The notes: generated from the sequence alone by a model not told the origin. Shown: positions 26,889 to 37,556, numbered from the stretch's first letter. The stretch is DNA of 64,000 nt from Shewanella halotolerans (GCF_019457535.1 NZ_CP080417.1:4092001-4156000), one strand, 5' to 3'. Program-made: numbers and translations.

Positions 26889-28943
26889 TTACCAGATCTT
26901 CACGCGATCTTCTTCGCTCAGGTACATCTTGTCGCCTGCCTTAACATCGAACGCCTCGTAGAAGGCTGGGATGTTACGCGGCGTGCCCATGGCGCGGAAA
27001 TGGCTTGGTGAGTGCGGATCGGTCAACAGACGACGTCCCAGCTCTTCGTCGCGATAGTTACGACGCCATACCTGTGACCAGCCGATGAACAGACGCTGCT
27101 CGCCGGTCAGGCCATCGATCACCGGCGCCTCTTTACCGTTGAGGCTCAGCTGATAAGAGCGTGCCGCCACAGTCAGACCGCCCAGGTCACCGATGTTCTC
27201 ACCCAGGGTGAGGTCACCGTTTACAAACTTACCCGGCAGGGCTTCATAGCCAGAGTATTGGGCGCTGAGCTGAGCACCGCGCTTCTTGAACTCTTCTCTG
27301 TCTTTGTCAGACCACCAGTCTCTCAGGTTGCCGTCACCGTCATACTTGGCACCCTGGTCATCGAAACCATGGCTGATCTCGTGGCCGATCACCGCGCCGA
27401 TACCACCATAGTTGATCGCATCGTCGGCATCCATGTTGAAGAATGGCGGCTGCAGAATCGCGGCCGGGAAGACGATCTCGTTCATCACAGGGCTGTAGTA
27501 AGCATTAACCGTCTGCGGCGTCATGTGCCACTCGGTGCGATCGATTGGCTTACCTAGCTTGTCCAGCATGGTCTTGTATTCAAAGTGAGCATAACGCTGA
27601 TAGTTACCCACAAGGTCATCGGCCTTGATGCTCAGATCTGTGTAGTCTTTCCACTTATCTGGGTAGCCGATCTTGTAGTTAAACTTAGACAGCTTCTCTT
27701 GCGCCGCCACCTTAGTCTCAGGCGTCATCCACTCGAGTTCATTGATGCTGACCTCGAAGCCCTTGATCAGGTTATGGATCATCTTCTCCATGCGGGCCTT
27801 GGCTTCTGGCTTAAAGTGACGCTTAACGTACTCTTTACCCACCAGCTCACCGATCACCTGATCCGCGGCATCGACCGCCTTCTTCCAGCGCGGCTTCTGC
27901 TCTTCGATGCCCATCAGCGTCTTGCTGTGGAAGGCAAAGTGAAGATCGACCATCTCTTTGTTCAGCAGCTCGGCATAGCTGTCCACCAGGTGGAACATCA
28001 AGTAGTCTTGCCACTGCTCGACGCTGAACTGGTTAAATTGCTTACCAAACTTCTCGAAGAAGGAGGGCTGACGCACGATCACCTCGGTGACCTTTGTCAT
28101 GTCGGCGCCATTGGCAAACTGTGAATAATCGAAGTTGCTGACTGTCTTCTGCAGGCCAGCGATATCCATCTTGTTGTAGCTCTTGTTAGCGTCACGAGAC
28201 TCGGTGCGCGTCCACTGGCTCTCGGCCAGGAAGCGCTCGATCTCGGCAACGTTGTTCGCGGCGCGCTTGGCATTCGCATAGCCGGCAGCAGCCAACAGAT
28301 CCGTCACATAGCTTTGCAGCGCGGCGCGGTTGGCCACGAACTTAGCATCGTCTTTCAGGTAATAGTCTCTATCCGGCAGGGTCAAACCTGACTGGTAGAA
28401 GTAGACGCCATACTGGGTCGACTTCTTGGCGTCGTTGTTGACATAAAAGCCCAGCGGCATCTGTACGCCTGACACCAGCAACTTACCCATCTGGCTGGCA
28501 ACATCCTGGTGGCTCTTGAGGCCAGCGATCTCCGCCATAGACGCCTTAATCGGCGTAACACCCAGCTGCTCAGCCAGATCGGTATTCATGTAGCTGGCGT
28601 AGAAGTCACCCACCTTCTGCTCGCTAGTGCCTTCGGCCTTGTTTGGCATGGCCGCCACTTCGTCGATGATCTCTTTCAAGGCATTCTGGCTCTGTTCATA
28701 CAGTACAGAGAAGGCGCCGTAGTTAGACTTGTCGGCAGGGATCGGCGTGTTCGCCAACCAGTGACCGTTAACGCTGTAATAGAAATCGTCCTGATGACGC
28801 ACCTGAGTGTCGAAGTTTTCCTTCTCAACGCCCGACACCTTTGCCGCTTGTACACTCTCTACCTGAGTGGTGTCATGGCTACCACAGGCGCCTAGGCCCA
28901 AGCCCAACGCCACGGCTAATGCCAAATGACTGACTTTTTTCAT
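26889..28943 (-). CDS. M13-family (neprilysin/PepO-like) zinc metallopeptidase lipoprotein
   Basis: The 684-residue protein has a lipoprotein signal (LGLGAC, Cys near 20). The M13 signatures are NAYYSPVMNEIVFPAAILQP, the zinc motif GHEISHGFDDQG (HEISH at about 521-525), ENIGDLGGL with the third ligand Glu, and a C-terminal Trp. All catalytic residues are present, so it should be an active oligopeptidase anchored in the periplasm or on the surface. GGGGAA precedes the ATG. The peptide substrate is unknown. The downstream neighbour on the same strand is a patatin-like protein after the reading order reverses; no operon is evident. Confidence 0.95.
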   Translation of the reverse strand: MKKVSHLALAVALGLGLGACGSHDTTQVESVQAAKVSGVEKENFDTQVRHQDDFYYSVNGHWLANTPIPADKSNYGAFSVLYEQSQNALKEIIDEVAAMPNKAEGTSEQKVGDFYASYMNTDLAEQLGVTPIKASMAEIAGLKSHQDVASQMGKLLVSGVQMPLGFYVNNDAKKSTQYGVYFYQSGLTLPDRDYYLKDDAKFVANRAALQSYVTDLLAAAGYANAKRAANNVAEIERFLAESQWTRTESRDANKSYNKMDIAGLQKTVSNFDYSQFANGADMTKVTEVIVRQPSFFEKFGKQFNQFSVEQWQDYLMFHLVDSYAELLNKEMVDLHFAFHSKTLMGIEEQKPRWKKAVDAADQVIGELVGKEYVKRHFKPEAKARMEKMIHNLIKGFEVSINELEWMTPETKVAAQEKLSKFNYKIGYPDKWKDYTDLSIKADDLVGNYQRYAHFEYKTMLDKLGKPIDRTEWHMTPQTVNAYYSPVMNEIVFPAAILQPPFFNMDADDAINYGGIGAVIGHEISHGFDDQGAKYDGDGNLRDWWSDKDREEFKKRGAQLSAQYSGYEALPGKFVNGDLTLGENIGDLGGLTVAARSYQLSLNGKEAPVIDGLTGEQRLFIGWSQVWRRNYRDEELGRRLLTDPHSPSHFRAMGTPRNIPAFYEAFDVKAGDKMYLSEEDRVKIW

Positions 28944-29074
28944 CTCGAATTCCCCGGTTTTTACGCTTTATTGTTTATCTTCTGGTTGGTTAAACCATTG
29001 CGAATGACACACTAACACCCCAGCCTGCTCGACTGTAGGGCGATTTTGTAACTTTGTATGACGCACCAAACGGC

Positions 29075-31288
29075 CTACCAGTTCTTACCCAGGAAGAGGA
29101 AGACGGTATTTTCGCCATCGTCTGTCCAGCCATAACCGATAGCCGCCGGTCCTATGGCGGTATCTGTCCCCAGATAGAGGCTACCGCCATAGATAAGATC
29201 ATTCAGGCTGACGCTGTCGCGGATCGACCAGACGTTACCCGCCTCAAGACTGGCTCCCAGATAGAGAGGATAATCTGTCATGCCAAGTACGTCGCGGCCC
29301 AGGTCATATTGATAGACGAAGGCGCCGAACACCTTATGAGGTCCGACCAAGGCATTCTTGTGATAGCCAGAAAGATTGAGGAAGCCGCCAAGTTCTGAGA
29401 CGTTGACGCTGAAACCGCGCTCCTTATCTACGGTCGCCAGCGAGGCCTTACCCACGAAGGCATGGTTGCCGACACTCAGGGCGCCGCGCCAATCGGCCGT
29501 GATCTGGAAGGAGGTCTCGGATGGATCTTCTCCCAGGATGTCGGGCGAGTGTTCACGGCGATAGTACATGTTGACCGTGACGCGATTACCCGAGGTCGGA
29601 AAGCTGATGCTGTCCAGGTCATCGAAACCAAATTTAAGATAGGCGCCGTAGGAGCTAAAATCTGCCCGGCCATCGAGGGCCGCATTCTCGAGATAGCCAG
29701 TGTCGCCCATCACGCCCAGCTCAATCAGCCCTTCCTTGATGTAGTTGAAGCCTATGCCCATCTCGGCGCGATATTTGACCTGATTGAGCTCCAAGAAACG
29801 ATTGTTTTCCTCATACAGGGTCCAGTCTTTCTTCTCGTAACCCACCTCGGCACGGGTGAAATAGTTCTGGTCGGAGTCCAGCGGCACATACAACTCTGAT
29901 GAGAGCAGCTTCTCAAAACCCAGACGCAGCTCGTTGCGCCACTCGCCGCCATAGGCGGTGAGATCTGTCATGGTATAGGCCAGATCCAGTGCCACGACTG
30001 AGTCTAAGGTGAAGTCATCTTCCCAACTAAAGCCGAGCTGAAAATAGTTAGGGCCCCAGGATTTGGCCCGAGTCTGCAGGATCAGAATCCGCCCCTCTTC
30101 GGTATCGACAAACTCGGCATTGACCCGCTCAAACTTATCCAAGGCGTAGACATTGTTGATCCCCTTCTCCAGCTTCGCCTTATCGACCACCTCTCCCGGT
30201 TCTATACCTAGGGTCTCGGCCAGCAGCTTCTCGCTCACCTTAGAGTTGTTGTCGAAACGTATGGCGACCACTGGGCGCGACAGGTTATAGAGCCAACCGA
30301 CACTGGTGGCATCCTTGTGGGCCTGATAGGCGGCGTATTGCTCGGGAGTCACAGTGAGCTGCTTGAGTCTTTCCAGTTGCTCTTTCACCGCCACCTCGCC
30401 CAGGCGATAAGCCTCGGGCATGATGGCAAAGTCTGTGGTGCTGAGCTCGCCCACCTCGGGGCGGATCAAAATATCTTGTTCTGTCAGCAGCTGTTTCTGC
30501 CGCTCAGTGCTGGCATTGGTCAGCATGGTCGACAGCTGATTGAGTACCGCCACCGTGCTCTCAAGCTGATCCCGCTTTACCAATGAGGAGCCTATATCTA
30601 CGGCGATGACTATGTCGGCGCCCATGGCCTTGACCACATCCACTGGCATGTTGTTGGCGATACCGCCGTCGACGATAATATGCCCCTTGTACTGGGCCGC
30701 CTGCAGCGCGCCAGGTACGGTGGCCGAGGCCTGCATGGCATCTACCAGGCTGCCGCTGTCGATCACCACGGCGCCGCTGGTCTCGAGGTCGGTCGCCACC
30801 GCGCGATAGGGAATCGGCAGCTCATCGAAGTGTTCGAACTTATGCACCAGATCCGTCGAGTGTTGCAGCAAGATAGACATAGACTGGCCACGCAGCAGAC
30901 CGTTAGGTACCTTCACCTCTTTGTCGCTGTAGCCGACATTGATAGGGATATTGAATCTGTCCCGTTGCTGCTTGCCGCGATAGCTGAGGGCGGCGCGGGG
31001 AATGGTATCGGAATAGCCGGCGTTCCAGTTGGAACCCATCATGATCTCTTCTATCTCTTCGGCGCTATAGCCCAAGGCATACATGCCGCCCACATAGGCG
31101 CCTATGCTGGTCCCGGCAATGTAGTCGACGGGAATATGCTCCGCCTCCAGCGCCTTAAGCACGGCGATATGGGCCGCCCCCTTGGCACCGCCACCGCTGA
31201 GCGCCAGACCTATCTTGGGGCGTTCTTCGCTCAGGACTGGGGCTGAGAGGCTTGCCAGCAGCAAAGAGAATAGAAAAGGTTTCATCAT
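29075..31288 (-). CDS. Patatin-like phospholipase with POTRA and Omp85-type barrel
   Basis: The 737-residue exported protein has a signal peptide (MMKPFLFSLLLASLSAPVLS) and a patatin domain at about 25-215. The domain carries oxyanion loop SGGGAKGAA, nucleophile elbow GTSIG and catalytic IIVDGGIANN. A POTRA-like segment (about 320-400) and a C-terminal barrel ending in FLFLGKNW, an outer-membrane-type terminal aromatic, follow. This layout matches type Vd autotransporters such as PlpD of Pseudomonas. I chose the ATG at 31288 because AAGGAAGA lies upstream and the signal peptide starts there. A TTG at 31321 is also in frame. Lipase activity is likely; whether the passenger is released is unknown. 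Confidence 0.92.
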   Translation of the reverse strand: MMKPFLFSLLLASLSAPVLSEERPKIGLALSGGGAKGAAHIAVLKALEAEHIPVDYIAGTSIGAYVGGMYALGYSAEEIEEIMMGSNWNAGYSDTIPRAALSYRGKQQRDRFNIPINVGYSDKEVKVPNGLLRGQSMSILLQHSTDLVHKFEHFDELPIPYRAVATDLETSGAVVIDSGSLVDAMQASATVPGALQAAQYKGHIIVDGGIANNMPVDVVKAMGADIVIAVDIGSSLVKRDQLESTVAVLNQLSTMLTNASTERQKQLLTEQDILIRPEVGELSTTDFAIMPEAYRLGEVAVKEQLERLKQLTVTPEQYAAYQAHKDATSVGWLYNLSRPVVAIRFDNNSKVSEKLLAETLGIEPGEVVDKAKLEKGINNVYALDKFERVNAEFVDTEEGRILILQTRAKSWGPNYFQLGFSWEDDFTLDSVVALDLAYTMTDLTAYGGEWRNELRLGFEKLLSSELYVPLDSDQNYFTRAEVGYEKKDWTLYEENNRFLELNQVKYRAEMGIGFNYIKEGLIELGVMGDTGYLENAALDGRADFSSYGAYLKFGFDDLDSISFPTSGNRVTVNMYYRREHSPDILGEDPSETSFQITADWRGALSVGNHAFVGKASLATVDKERGFSVNVSELGGFLNLSGYHKNALVGPHKVFGAFVYQYDLGRDVLGMTDYPLYLGASLEAGNVWSIRDSVSLNDLIYGGSLYLGTDTAIGPAAIGYGWTDDGENTVFLFLGKNW

Positions 31289-31383
31289 CGGCGGTGCATC
31301 TTCCTTTGAAAATAGGGACAAGATATTCTAGCAAACCTTTTAAAAAACAAGAAAGTTTGCCCTATCACGCGATGAAAATGCCG

Positions 31384-34300
31384 CTACTGAGACTTGATGT
31401 AGAGGTATTTCTCAAACTCATCTATGGTCATCGGCTTGGCAAAATAGTAGCCCTGAATGATGTAACAGCCTCGGCTAAAGACCTGCTCTAGCTGTTCCTG
31501 GGTCTCGACCCCTTCGGCCACCACTTTGAGCTTAAGGTTACGGGCCAGCTCTATGATACTGCTGGCGATCGCCTGATCCGCCTCGTTAGTGGCGATATCG
31601 ATCAGGAAGGAGCGGTCGATCTTCAGCGTGCTGACATCGAAGCTGCGCAGATAGGCGAGCGATGAGTAGCCGGTACCGAAATCGTCAATCGCTACCTCTA
31701 TGCCGATCTCTCGTAGCGCCTTAAGGTGATCCTTGGCCACATGCAGCTCTTTCATCAAGACGCCCTCGGTGATCTCCAGCCCCAGCATCTTAGCCGGCAT
31801 GCCAGACTCCTTGAGCGCCAGCTGCACGTCTTGAATAAAGTCGGGTTGCCTGAAGTGCACGGCCGAAACGTTGACCGACAGCTTCAGCTCGTCGCCAAAA
31901 TGTTCGGCCCACTTGGCGCCCTGCAGACAGGCCTGCTTGATCACCCAGCGGTCAATTTCGATGATCAGGCCGCATGACTCCGCCACCCGGATAAAGATAT
32001 CGGGACGGATATAACCTTCCTTGGGGTGATGCCAGCGCAGCAGCGCCTCCATGCCCACCACCTTATCGTCTCTGAGGATATCGATCTGCGGCTGGAAGTA
32101 GAGTTCAAACTCCTGCCTGTCCATCGCTTTACGCAGCTCTGCCTCTAACTTGAGGTGATACAGGGCCTCGGCGTTACGCTCGGCCGAGAAGTATTGGAAG
32201 TTGCCGCGCCCCTCTTCCTTGGCGTGATACATGGCCTGATCGGCGTTCTTGATCAATACCTCGGGCTGCTTGGCATCATCCGGCCACAGGCTGACCCCGA
32301 TACTGGTTGAGATGAAGAACTCACGACCATAGAGTTCGAAGGGCTTCTCTATCTGGCGGATCAGCGCCTCACACAGATGGTTGACCTCGTCGATATCCAC
32401 CATGTCGCGCATCAGGATCACAAACTCATCGCCCCCGAAGCGGCAGAGAGTGTGGTTTTCGCTCACGCAGGCTTGCAAGCGGCTCGCGGCCTCCACCAGC
32501 AGGGCATCACCCATGCTGTGACCATAGGAATCGTTGACGTTCTTGAAGCGATCCAGGTCGAGGAAGATCAGCGCCAACTTATCTTCGGTCTGCTCGGCGC
32601 GATGGATACACTTAGCCAGGCGCGCGGCGAACAGGGAGCGATTGGGCAAGCCGGTCAGCACGTCGTAGTTAGCCAGGCGGCGCAGATCCGCCTCGGTCTG
32701 CTTACGCTCAGTGATATCTGAGAAGACCGCCACATAATGGCTGATGTTGCCGCGATCATCTTTCATGGTGGACAGGTTCAGCCACACGGGGCAGATAAGC
32801 CCCTCGGCGCACTGAAACTCGTGCTCGCCGGTCCAGGTTATCCCCTGCTCCAACAAGATGTTGATCTCATCGCTCCTGTCTTCGCTGCTGTGAACCAGCT
32901 GGGCAAAGTATCTGTCGATAAGATCATCGGCGCTCATCCCCAAAATGGACTGGGCTGCCTTGTTAGAGACCCTTACCCGTTCATCGGCATCTAAGATCAA
33001 CACCCCTTCCGAGGTGTTGGCAAAGGCCTGGGCCAGCAGTTTAACGTCATCCTCCAGTCGTCGCTGGGTGGTGATATCGGTATAGATACCGGCAACCTTC
33101 TTCACCCGGCCGCTAACCGGGTCGAACTCTAATGCGCGGCCGCGCACCCGGGTCCAACCCCAAGACTCGTCGGGGCGACGGTAACGATAATCCACATCCA
33201 ATCTGTCATCCTGCTTCGAGAGCAGGCGTTTCCAGGCGGTAAATACCTTTTCCTGATCATCGGCGTAGATGGGAAATTCATCCATCTTAAGCTCGAAGGC
33301 ATCCCCCCTGTCGGGGAAATAGCGACCACGGTTTTCCAGTAGGAAGGTTTCGCTCTCGCTGTGCCACTCCCATAGCTCGGAATCACTTCCCCGCAGCGAT
33401 TGTCGCAGCCTATCCTCGCTCTCCTTAAGCTTCTTGTTGACCCGTCTGAAAGCGCCTATCTGCTTCTGACGCAGCAGCAGGAAGTAGAGTCCCACCAGCA
33501 ATAGCGATATCAGCAGCAAGCCTCTGAACCAGTCGTAGTTCCACCAGTAATCTTCGACCACGAAGTTGAACGAATAAGGGGTCTGCGACCAGACGCCGTT
33601 TTGCTCACTGAGAATGTCTAAGGTGTAGTGGCCATCCTTGAGGCCCGAAACGTTGACCTGGGACTGACCCATCAGCTGTAAGTACTTGCTCTCCTCTGGC
33701 GCCTTACCGCGGCGCAGACGATACTGCAGCTGAAACGGAATATCGGTCAGATAGTCGAGACTCGTCAGCTGGAAACTGATCAGGCGCGCGCCGGGTTTTA
33801 TCAGCATACCCGCCTCGGGCACCAGTTTGGTTTCCGTGTTGTCCTCGTAGAATACGGAGACAGATTCCATCATGATGCCATCTTCCGCCAGGCGGTTACG
33901 CATCTGGGGCACATCCACCAGGGCAACCCCATCTGGGCTACCGACATACAGGCCGACGCCTGGCTCATAGAAGGCGGCGCCGTCGTTGAGCTCGTGACTG
34001 ATCAGTCCGTCCTGCTTCTCGATAACCGTGATCCCGCCGGTGGTGAGATCTTGCCTCACTAGGGAGTTGGCACAGCCGAGCACCCGATAGCCCGGCAACT
34101 GCTCGATGAAATAGACGGAGCTACACTCCACCTGCCAGTTGTCGGTGAGAAAATAGGTCAGGCCTGTCTTGGGGTGATACTCCACCAGTCCCTTGGGTGA
34201 GGTGCCCAGCCAGAGCACGCCTGAATCCACCTCTTTGATATAACTGACATCGACTGAGATATTTTCATCGGCGAACAGATCGATACGCGAATAGAAGAGC

Positions 34301-35838
34301 CCCTTGCTATCGATATAGCCGAACAGATTCTCACCGCCGATCCACAGCTTGCCGTCGGCTGCCCGGTAGATAGAGCGCAGCGGGATCTGATGCAGGGTAC
34401 CGTCAACGCCTTTGACCTGCATGCGAGTCGGCTCCAGGCTCCCCTTGTCCCAGTAGAACAGGCCCGTGGCAGTGACGAACCACCAACGTGAGGTGATCAA
34501 AGGATCCTTGTAGCTAAAGTAGATCATCTTATTTTCGAGCGAGGTGCGCCCACCGCTGATCTCGGCGAAACGCATGGTCTTGCGCGCCTGCTTGTCGTAG
34601 ATGAACAGGCCATTGGTGGTGCCCAGCAGCAGACGCTGCTTGTCGAACTCGCTCACCGTATAGACGCTGTCGTTGACCTCCATCTCGTCGGGCAGGTAGG
34701 TCTCACTCTTCTTGGCGTCACGATCGACCTCGATAAGCCCCTTGTCTGTGCCCAACCACAGCTTATTTTGCTCTGCAAAGATGCTCCAAACCATCTCATT
34801 GCTAATCTGATAAGGGGCGTTGCGGGTAAAGTTGTCCAGCACGAAATCGGGATCGTCGGCGATGATCGCCAGGCCATCACCCGAGCCACCAACCCAGACC
34901 AGGTCATTATCGTCCACCGCCAGGTCATAGATGTAGTCGAGATCCGCCGCCAGCTTCAGCTCATTGCTAAAGAGCTTTATCTCCAGGGTGTCCGGGTGCC
35001 ACTTGATCAACCCCTCACGACCCGAGAGCCAGAGAAAGCCGAGCTTATCCTGAGCCATCTGGGTTACATAGAAGGGGATCTGCTCCACCTTCTCAAGGGT
35101 TAATGAGTCGGGGTAGACGCGATACAAACCATTGCTCGAGCCTAGCCACAAACGCCCGGCCCTGTCTTCGAACAGATTCTTTATCTGGCCCTGCTCTTCG
35201 GTCCAGGGGAAGATGCCTCTGAGCATCCCCAGGCTGTCTCTAAGCTGCAGCTCGTAACTCTTGCCGACGATCAGCTGGGCATCGCCAAATTGCGACAGCA
35301 CGAACCAGGGCATATCGGGATCGCTTGGTAAGGCGCTGATAAAGGTGAGTGTCATCGCCTTGTAGTCGAGTCGGTACAGCTCCCCCACATAGCTGAGTAA
35401 CACATAGCTACCGTCTTTCTGGCGGGTGATCGCCTGTAGCCCATTTTGATGAAACTCGGGAAACAGCTTGTCGCTGCCCAGCTGGACAAACTCATCTTTG
35501 ACTATGTCGTACAGATAGGTGTTGGCATAACTGCTGACCAACAGGTGCTGTTTGCTCAGGGATTCGGCGAGATAGATATACTCGTCAGAGAGGCGGATAT
35601 GGTTGGCGTCCTTGTCGATACGCCGCGCCTTGGTATCGCTGATACGATACAGCCCCTGCTCGGTGGAGAGCCAGGTATAGCCATACTCATCGAAGCTGAT
35701 GTCGTTTACCGTGGCATTGTTGAGGCCGTCCCGCGCGCTAAAGACCCTCTGCACCAGATCGCCCGCCATACTTGGCGCGGTATAACCAATCATGAAAAGC
35801 AAACAGCCTAATAAGCGTAACGCCTGGGTAAAACTCAT
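31384..35838 (-). CDS. Giant propeller-Y_Y_Y-PAS-GGDEF-EAL receptor
   Basis: The protein of about 1484 residues has a signal peptide (MSFTQALRLLGCLLFMIGYT). A large periplasmic part follows, built of two-component-regulator propeller repeats (GRLWLGSSNGLYRV, DLVWVGGSGDGLAI, NKLWLGTDKGLIEVD). A Y_Y_Y-type beta domain precedes one membrane helix near residue 785. Inside are two PAS domains, then GGDEF (RFGGDEFVILMRD intact) and EAL (MEALLRWHHP, DDFGTGYSSL, LKIDRSF intact). Both c-di-GMP synthesis and breakdown are possible. Propeller sensors of this kind are common for polysaccharide sensing in Bacteroidetes; the ligand here is unknown. Start codons at 35850 and 35868 are also open. Confidence 0.93.
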   Translation of the reverse strand: MSFTQALRLLGCLLFMIGYTAPSMAGDLVQRVFSARDGLNNATVNDISFDEYGYTWLSTEQGLYRISDTKARRIDKDANHIRLSDEYIYLAESLSKQHLLVSSYANTYLYDIVKDEFVQLGSDKLFPEFHQNGLQAITRQKDGSYVLLSYVGELYRLDYKAMTLTFISALPSDPDMPWFVLSQFGDAQLIVGKSYELQLRDSLGMLRGIFPWTEEQGQIKNLFEDRAGRLWLGSSNGLYRVYPDSLTLEKVEQIPFYVTQMAQDKLGFLWLSGREGLIKWHPDTLEIKLFSNELKLAADLDYIYDLAVDDNDLVWVGGSGDGLAIIADDPDFVLDNFTRNAPYQISNEMVWSIFAEQNKLWLGTDKGLIEVDRDAKKSETYLPDEMEVNDSVYTVSEFDKQRLLLGTTNGLFIYDKQARKTMRFAEISGGRTSLENKMIYFSYKDPLITSRWWFVTATGLFYWDKGSLEPTRMQVKGVDGTLHQIPLRSIYRAADGKLWIGGENLFGYIDSKGLFYSRIDLFADENISVDVSYIKEVDSGVLWLGTSPKGLVEYHPKTGLTYFLTDNWQVECSSVYFIEQLPGYRVLGCANSLVRQDLTTGGITVIEKQDGLISHELNDGAAFYEPGVGLYVGSPDGVALVDVPQMRNRLAEDGIMMESVSVFYEDNTETKLVPEAGMLIKPGARLISFQLTSLDYLTDIPFQLQYRLRRGKAPEESKYLQLMGQSQVNVSGLKDGHYTLDILSEQNGVWSQTPYSFNFVVEDYWWNYDWFRGLLLISLLLVGLYFLLLRQKQIGAFRRVNKKLKESEDRLRQSLRGSDSELWEWHSESETFLLENRGRYFPDRGDAFELKMDEFPIYADDQEKVFTAWKRLLSKQDDRLDVDYRYRRPDESWGWTRVRGRALEFDPVSGRVKKVAGIYTDITTQRRLEDDVKLLAQAFANTSEGVLILDADERVRVSNKAAQSILGMSADDLIDRYFAQLVHSSEDRSDEINILLEQGITWTGEHEFQCAEGLICPVWLNLSTMKDDRGNISHYVAVFSDITERKQTEADLRRLANYDVLTGLPNRSLFAARLAKCIHRAEQTEDKLALIFLDLDRFKNVNDSYGHSMGDALLVEAASRLQACVSENHTLCRFGGDEFVILMRDMVDIDEVNHLCEALIRQIEKPFELYGREFFISTSIGVSLWPDDAKQPEVLIKNADQAMYHAKEEGRGNFQYFSAERNAEALYHLKLEAELRKAMDRQEFELYFQPQIDILRDDKVVGMEALLRWHHPKEGYIRPDIFIRVAESCGLIIEIDRWVIKQACLQGAKWAEHFGDELKLSVNVSAVHFRQPDFIQDVQLALKESGMPAKMLGLEITEGVLMKELHVAKDHLKALREIGIEVAIDDFGTGYSSLAYLRSFDVSTLKIDRSFLIDIATNEADQAIASSIIELARNLKLKVVAEGVETQEQLEQVFSRGCYIIQGYYFAKPMTIDEFEKYLYIKSQ

Positions 35839-35935
35839 AGAGGATCCCATCTCAGACAGACAGCACAACGGGGTTGGGGCATAGCGCGATAAACTTATAA
35901 TTGTTACAAAAATATAATATATAAGTTAGCCAGCC

Positions 35936-35963
35936 AAAAAAAAAGCGCTCAGTGAGCGCTTTT
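35936..35963. terminator. Terminator downstream of lpdA
   Basis: AAAAGCGCTC (35941-35950) pairs with GAGCGCTTTT (35954-35963), loop AGT. On the minus strand a long T run follows, so it ends lpdA transcription. Confidence 0.9.
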
Positions 35964-35980
35964 TCCGATTTCAGAAGCAA

Positions 35981-37408
35981 TTACTTTTTCTTCTTTGCCT
36001 TAGGGTTAGGCAAATCGGTAATTGAACCTTCGTAGATCTCGGCCGCTAGACCGACAGACTCATGCAGTGTTGGGTGAGCGTGGATAGTCAATGCCAGATC
36101 TTCGGCATCACAACCCATCTCGATAGCCAGACCGATCTCGCCCAGCAGTTCGCCACCGTTAACACCCACGATAGCACCACCGATCACGCGATGAGTTTCC
36201 TTATCGAAGATCAGCTTAGTCATGCCGTCTGAGCAATCAGAGGCGATTGCACGACCACTCGCCGCCCATGGGAAGCTTGCTGTCTCGTAGGCGATGCCTT
36301 GCTCTTTAGCTTCTTTCTCGGTCAGACCAACCCAAGCCACTTCAGGATCTGTGTAGGCAATTGATGGAATCACCTTAGGATCGAAGTAGTGCTTCATGCC
36401 AGCAATCACCTCGGCGGCGACGTGGCCTTCATGCACACCTTTGTGTGCCAGCATTGGCTGACCGACGATGTCACCGATAGCATAAATGTGTGGCACGTTG
36501 GTGCGCATCTGCTTGTCGACATTGATGAAGCCACGCTCATCGATGTTCACGCCAGCCTTGTCGGCGTCGATCAGCTTGCCGTTAGGTGTACGGCCGATAG
36601 CCACCAATACTGCGTCGTAGCGAACTGGCTCGGTCGGCGCCTTCTTGCCTTCCATAGAGACATAGATACCGTCTTCTTTCGCTTCAACGGCAGTCACCTT
36701 GGTCTCAAGGATCAGGTTGAACTTGTTCTTAATCTTCTTGGTGTAGACGCGAACGATATCTTTATCGGCAGCAGGGATCACCTGGTCGAACATCTCAACC
36801 ACGTCGATTTCACTACCCAGTGATGAGTAAACTGTACCCATCTCAAGACCGATAATACCGCCGCCCATTACCAGCAGCTTGCCAGGCACTTCTTTCAGCT
36901 CAAGCGCATCGGTCGAATCCCAGATGCGTGGATCTTCATGAGGAATGAAAGGCAGTTGAATTGGACGAGAACCCGCAGCGATGATCGCTTGTTCGAAGTG
37001 AACCACTTTCACGCCATCTTCACCGGCAACTTCGATGGTGTTAGGACCGGTGAACTTACCCAGGCCGTTAACCACGTTGACTTTACGCATCTTAGACATG
37101 CCGCCAAGACCGCCAGTCAGCTGGCTGATAACACTCTGCTTAAACTCACGTAGCTTATCGAGATCGATCTGTGGCTCGCCAAATACCACACCGTGGTTTG
37201 AGATGGCCTTAGCTTCTTCGATCACTTTTGAAACGTGCAGCAGTGCCTTAGATGGGATACAACCCACGTTCAGACACACACCACCTAGGGTGCTGAAACG
37301 TTCTACGATAACAGTCTCCAGGCCTAAGTCGGCAGCACGGAATGCTGCTGAATAACCTGCAGGGCCTGCACCTAAAACCACTACCTGAGTTTTGATTTCG
37401 TTACTCAT
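35981..37408 (-). CDS. lpdA: Dihydrolipoyl dehydrogenase (E3)
   Basis: The 475-residue flavoprotein re-oxidises lipoamide in the pyruvate and 2-oxoglutarate dehydrogenase complexes. The FAD motif GAGPAGYSAA (near 14-23), redox-active disulfide GGVCLNVGCIPSK, NAD motif GGGIIGLEMG and catalytic AHPTLHES near the C-terminus are all present. The C-terminus is Lys-rich (NPKAKKKK). A 153-base gap with a terminator separates it from aceF, so it may have its own promoter as well as readthrough, as in E. coli. Confidence 0.98.
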   Translation of the reverse strand: MSNEIKTQVVVLGAGPAGYSAAFRAADLGLETVIVERFSTLGGVCLNVGCIPSKALLHVSKVIEEAKAISNHGVVFGEPQIDLDKLREFKQSVISQLTGGLGGMSKMRKVNVVNGLGKFTGPNTIEVAGEDGVKVVHFEQAIIAAGSRPIQLPFIPHEDPRIWDSTDALELKEVPGKLLVMGGGIIGLEMGTVYSSLGSEIDVVEMFDQVIPAADKDIVRVYTKKIKNKFNLILETKVTAVEAKEDGIYVSMEGKKAPTEPVRYDAVLVAIGRTPNGKLIDADKAGVNIDERGFINVDKQMRTNVPHIYAIGDIVGQPMLAHKGVHEGHVAAEVIAGMKHYFDPKVIPSIAYTDPEVAWVGLTEKEAKEQGIAYETASFPWAASGRAIASDCSDGMTKLIFDKETHRVIGGAIVGVNGGELLGEIGLAIEMGCDAEDLALTIHAHPTLHESVGLAAEIYEGSITDLPNPKAKKKK

Positions 37409-37529
37409 GTTTTCCTCTATTCTTTCTCTTTGTGTTGGGAGGAATTCCGGCCCAACCCATTATGACGCCAGCTTTTTGAACGTTAGTTCTTGTAAGGTGG
37501 CCGCATTTTAACCTTTCAAGGAGTTAAAC

Positions 37530-37556
37530 AAAAGGCTACTCATGGTGAGTAGCCTT
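37530..37556 (-). terminator. Terminator between aceF and lpdA
   Basis: AAGGCTACTCA (37532-37542) pairs with TGAGTAGCCTT (37546-37556). On the minus strand TTTTGTTT follows. It would reduce but may not abolish aceEF readthrough into lpdA. Confidence 0.78.
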
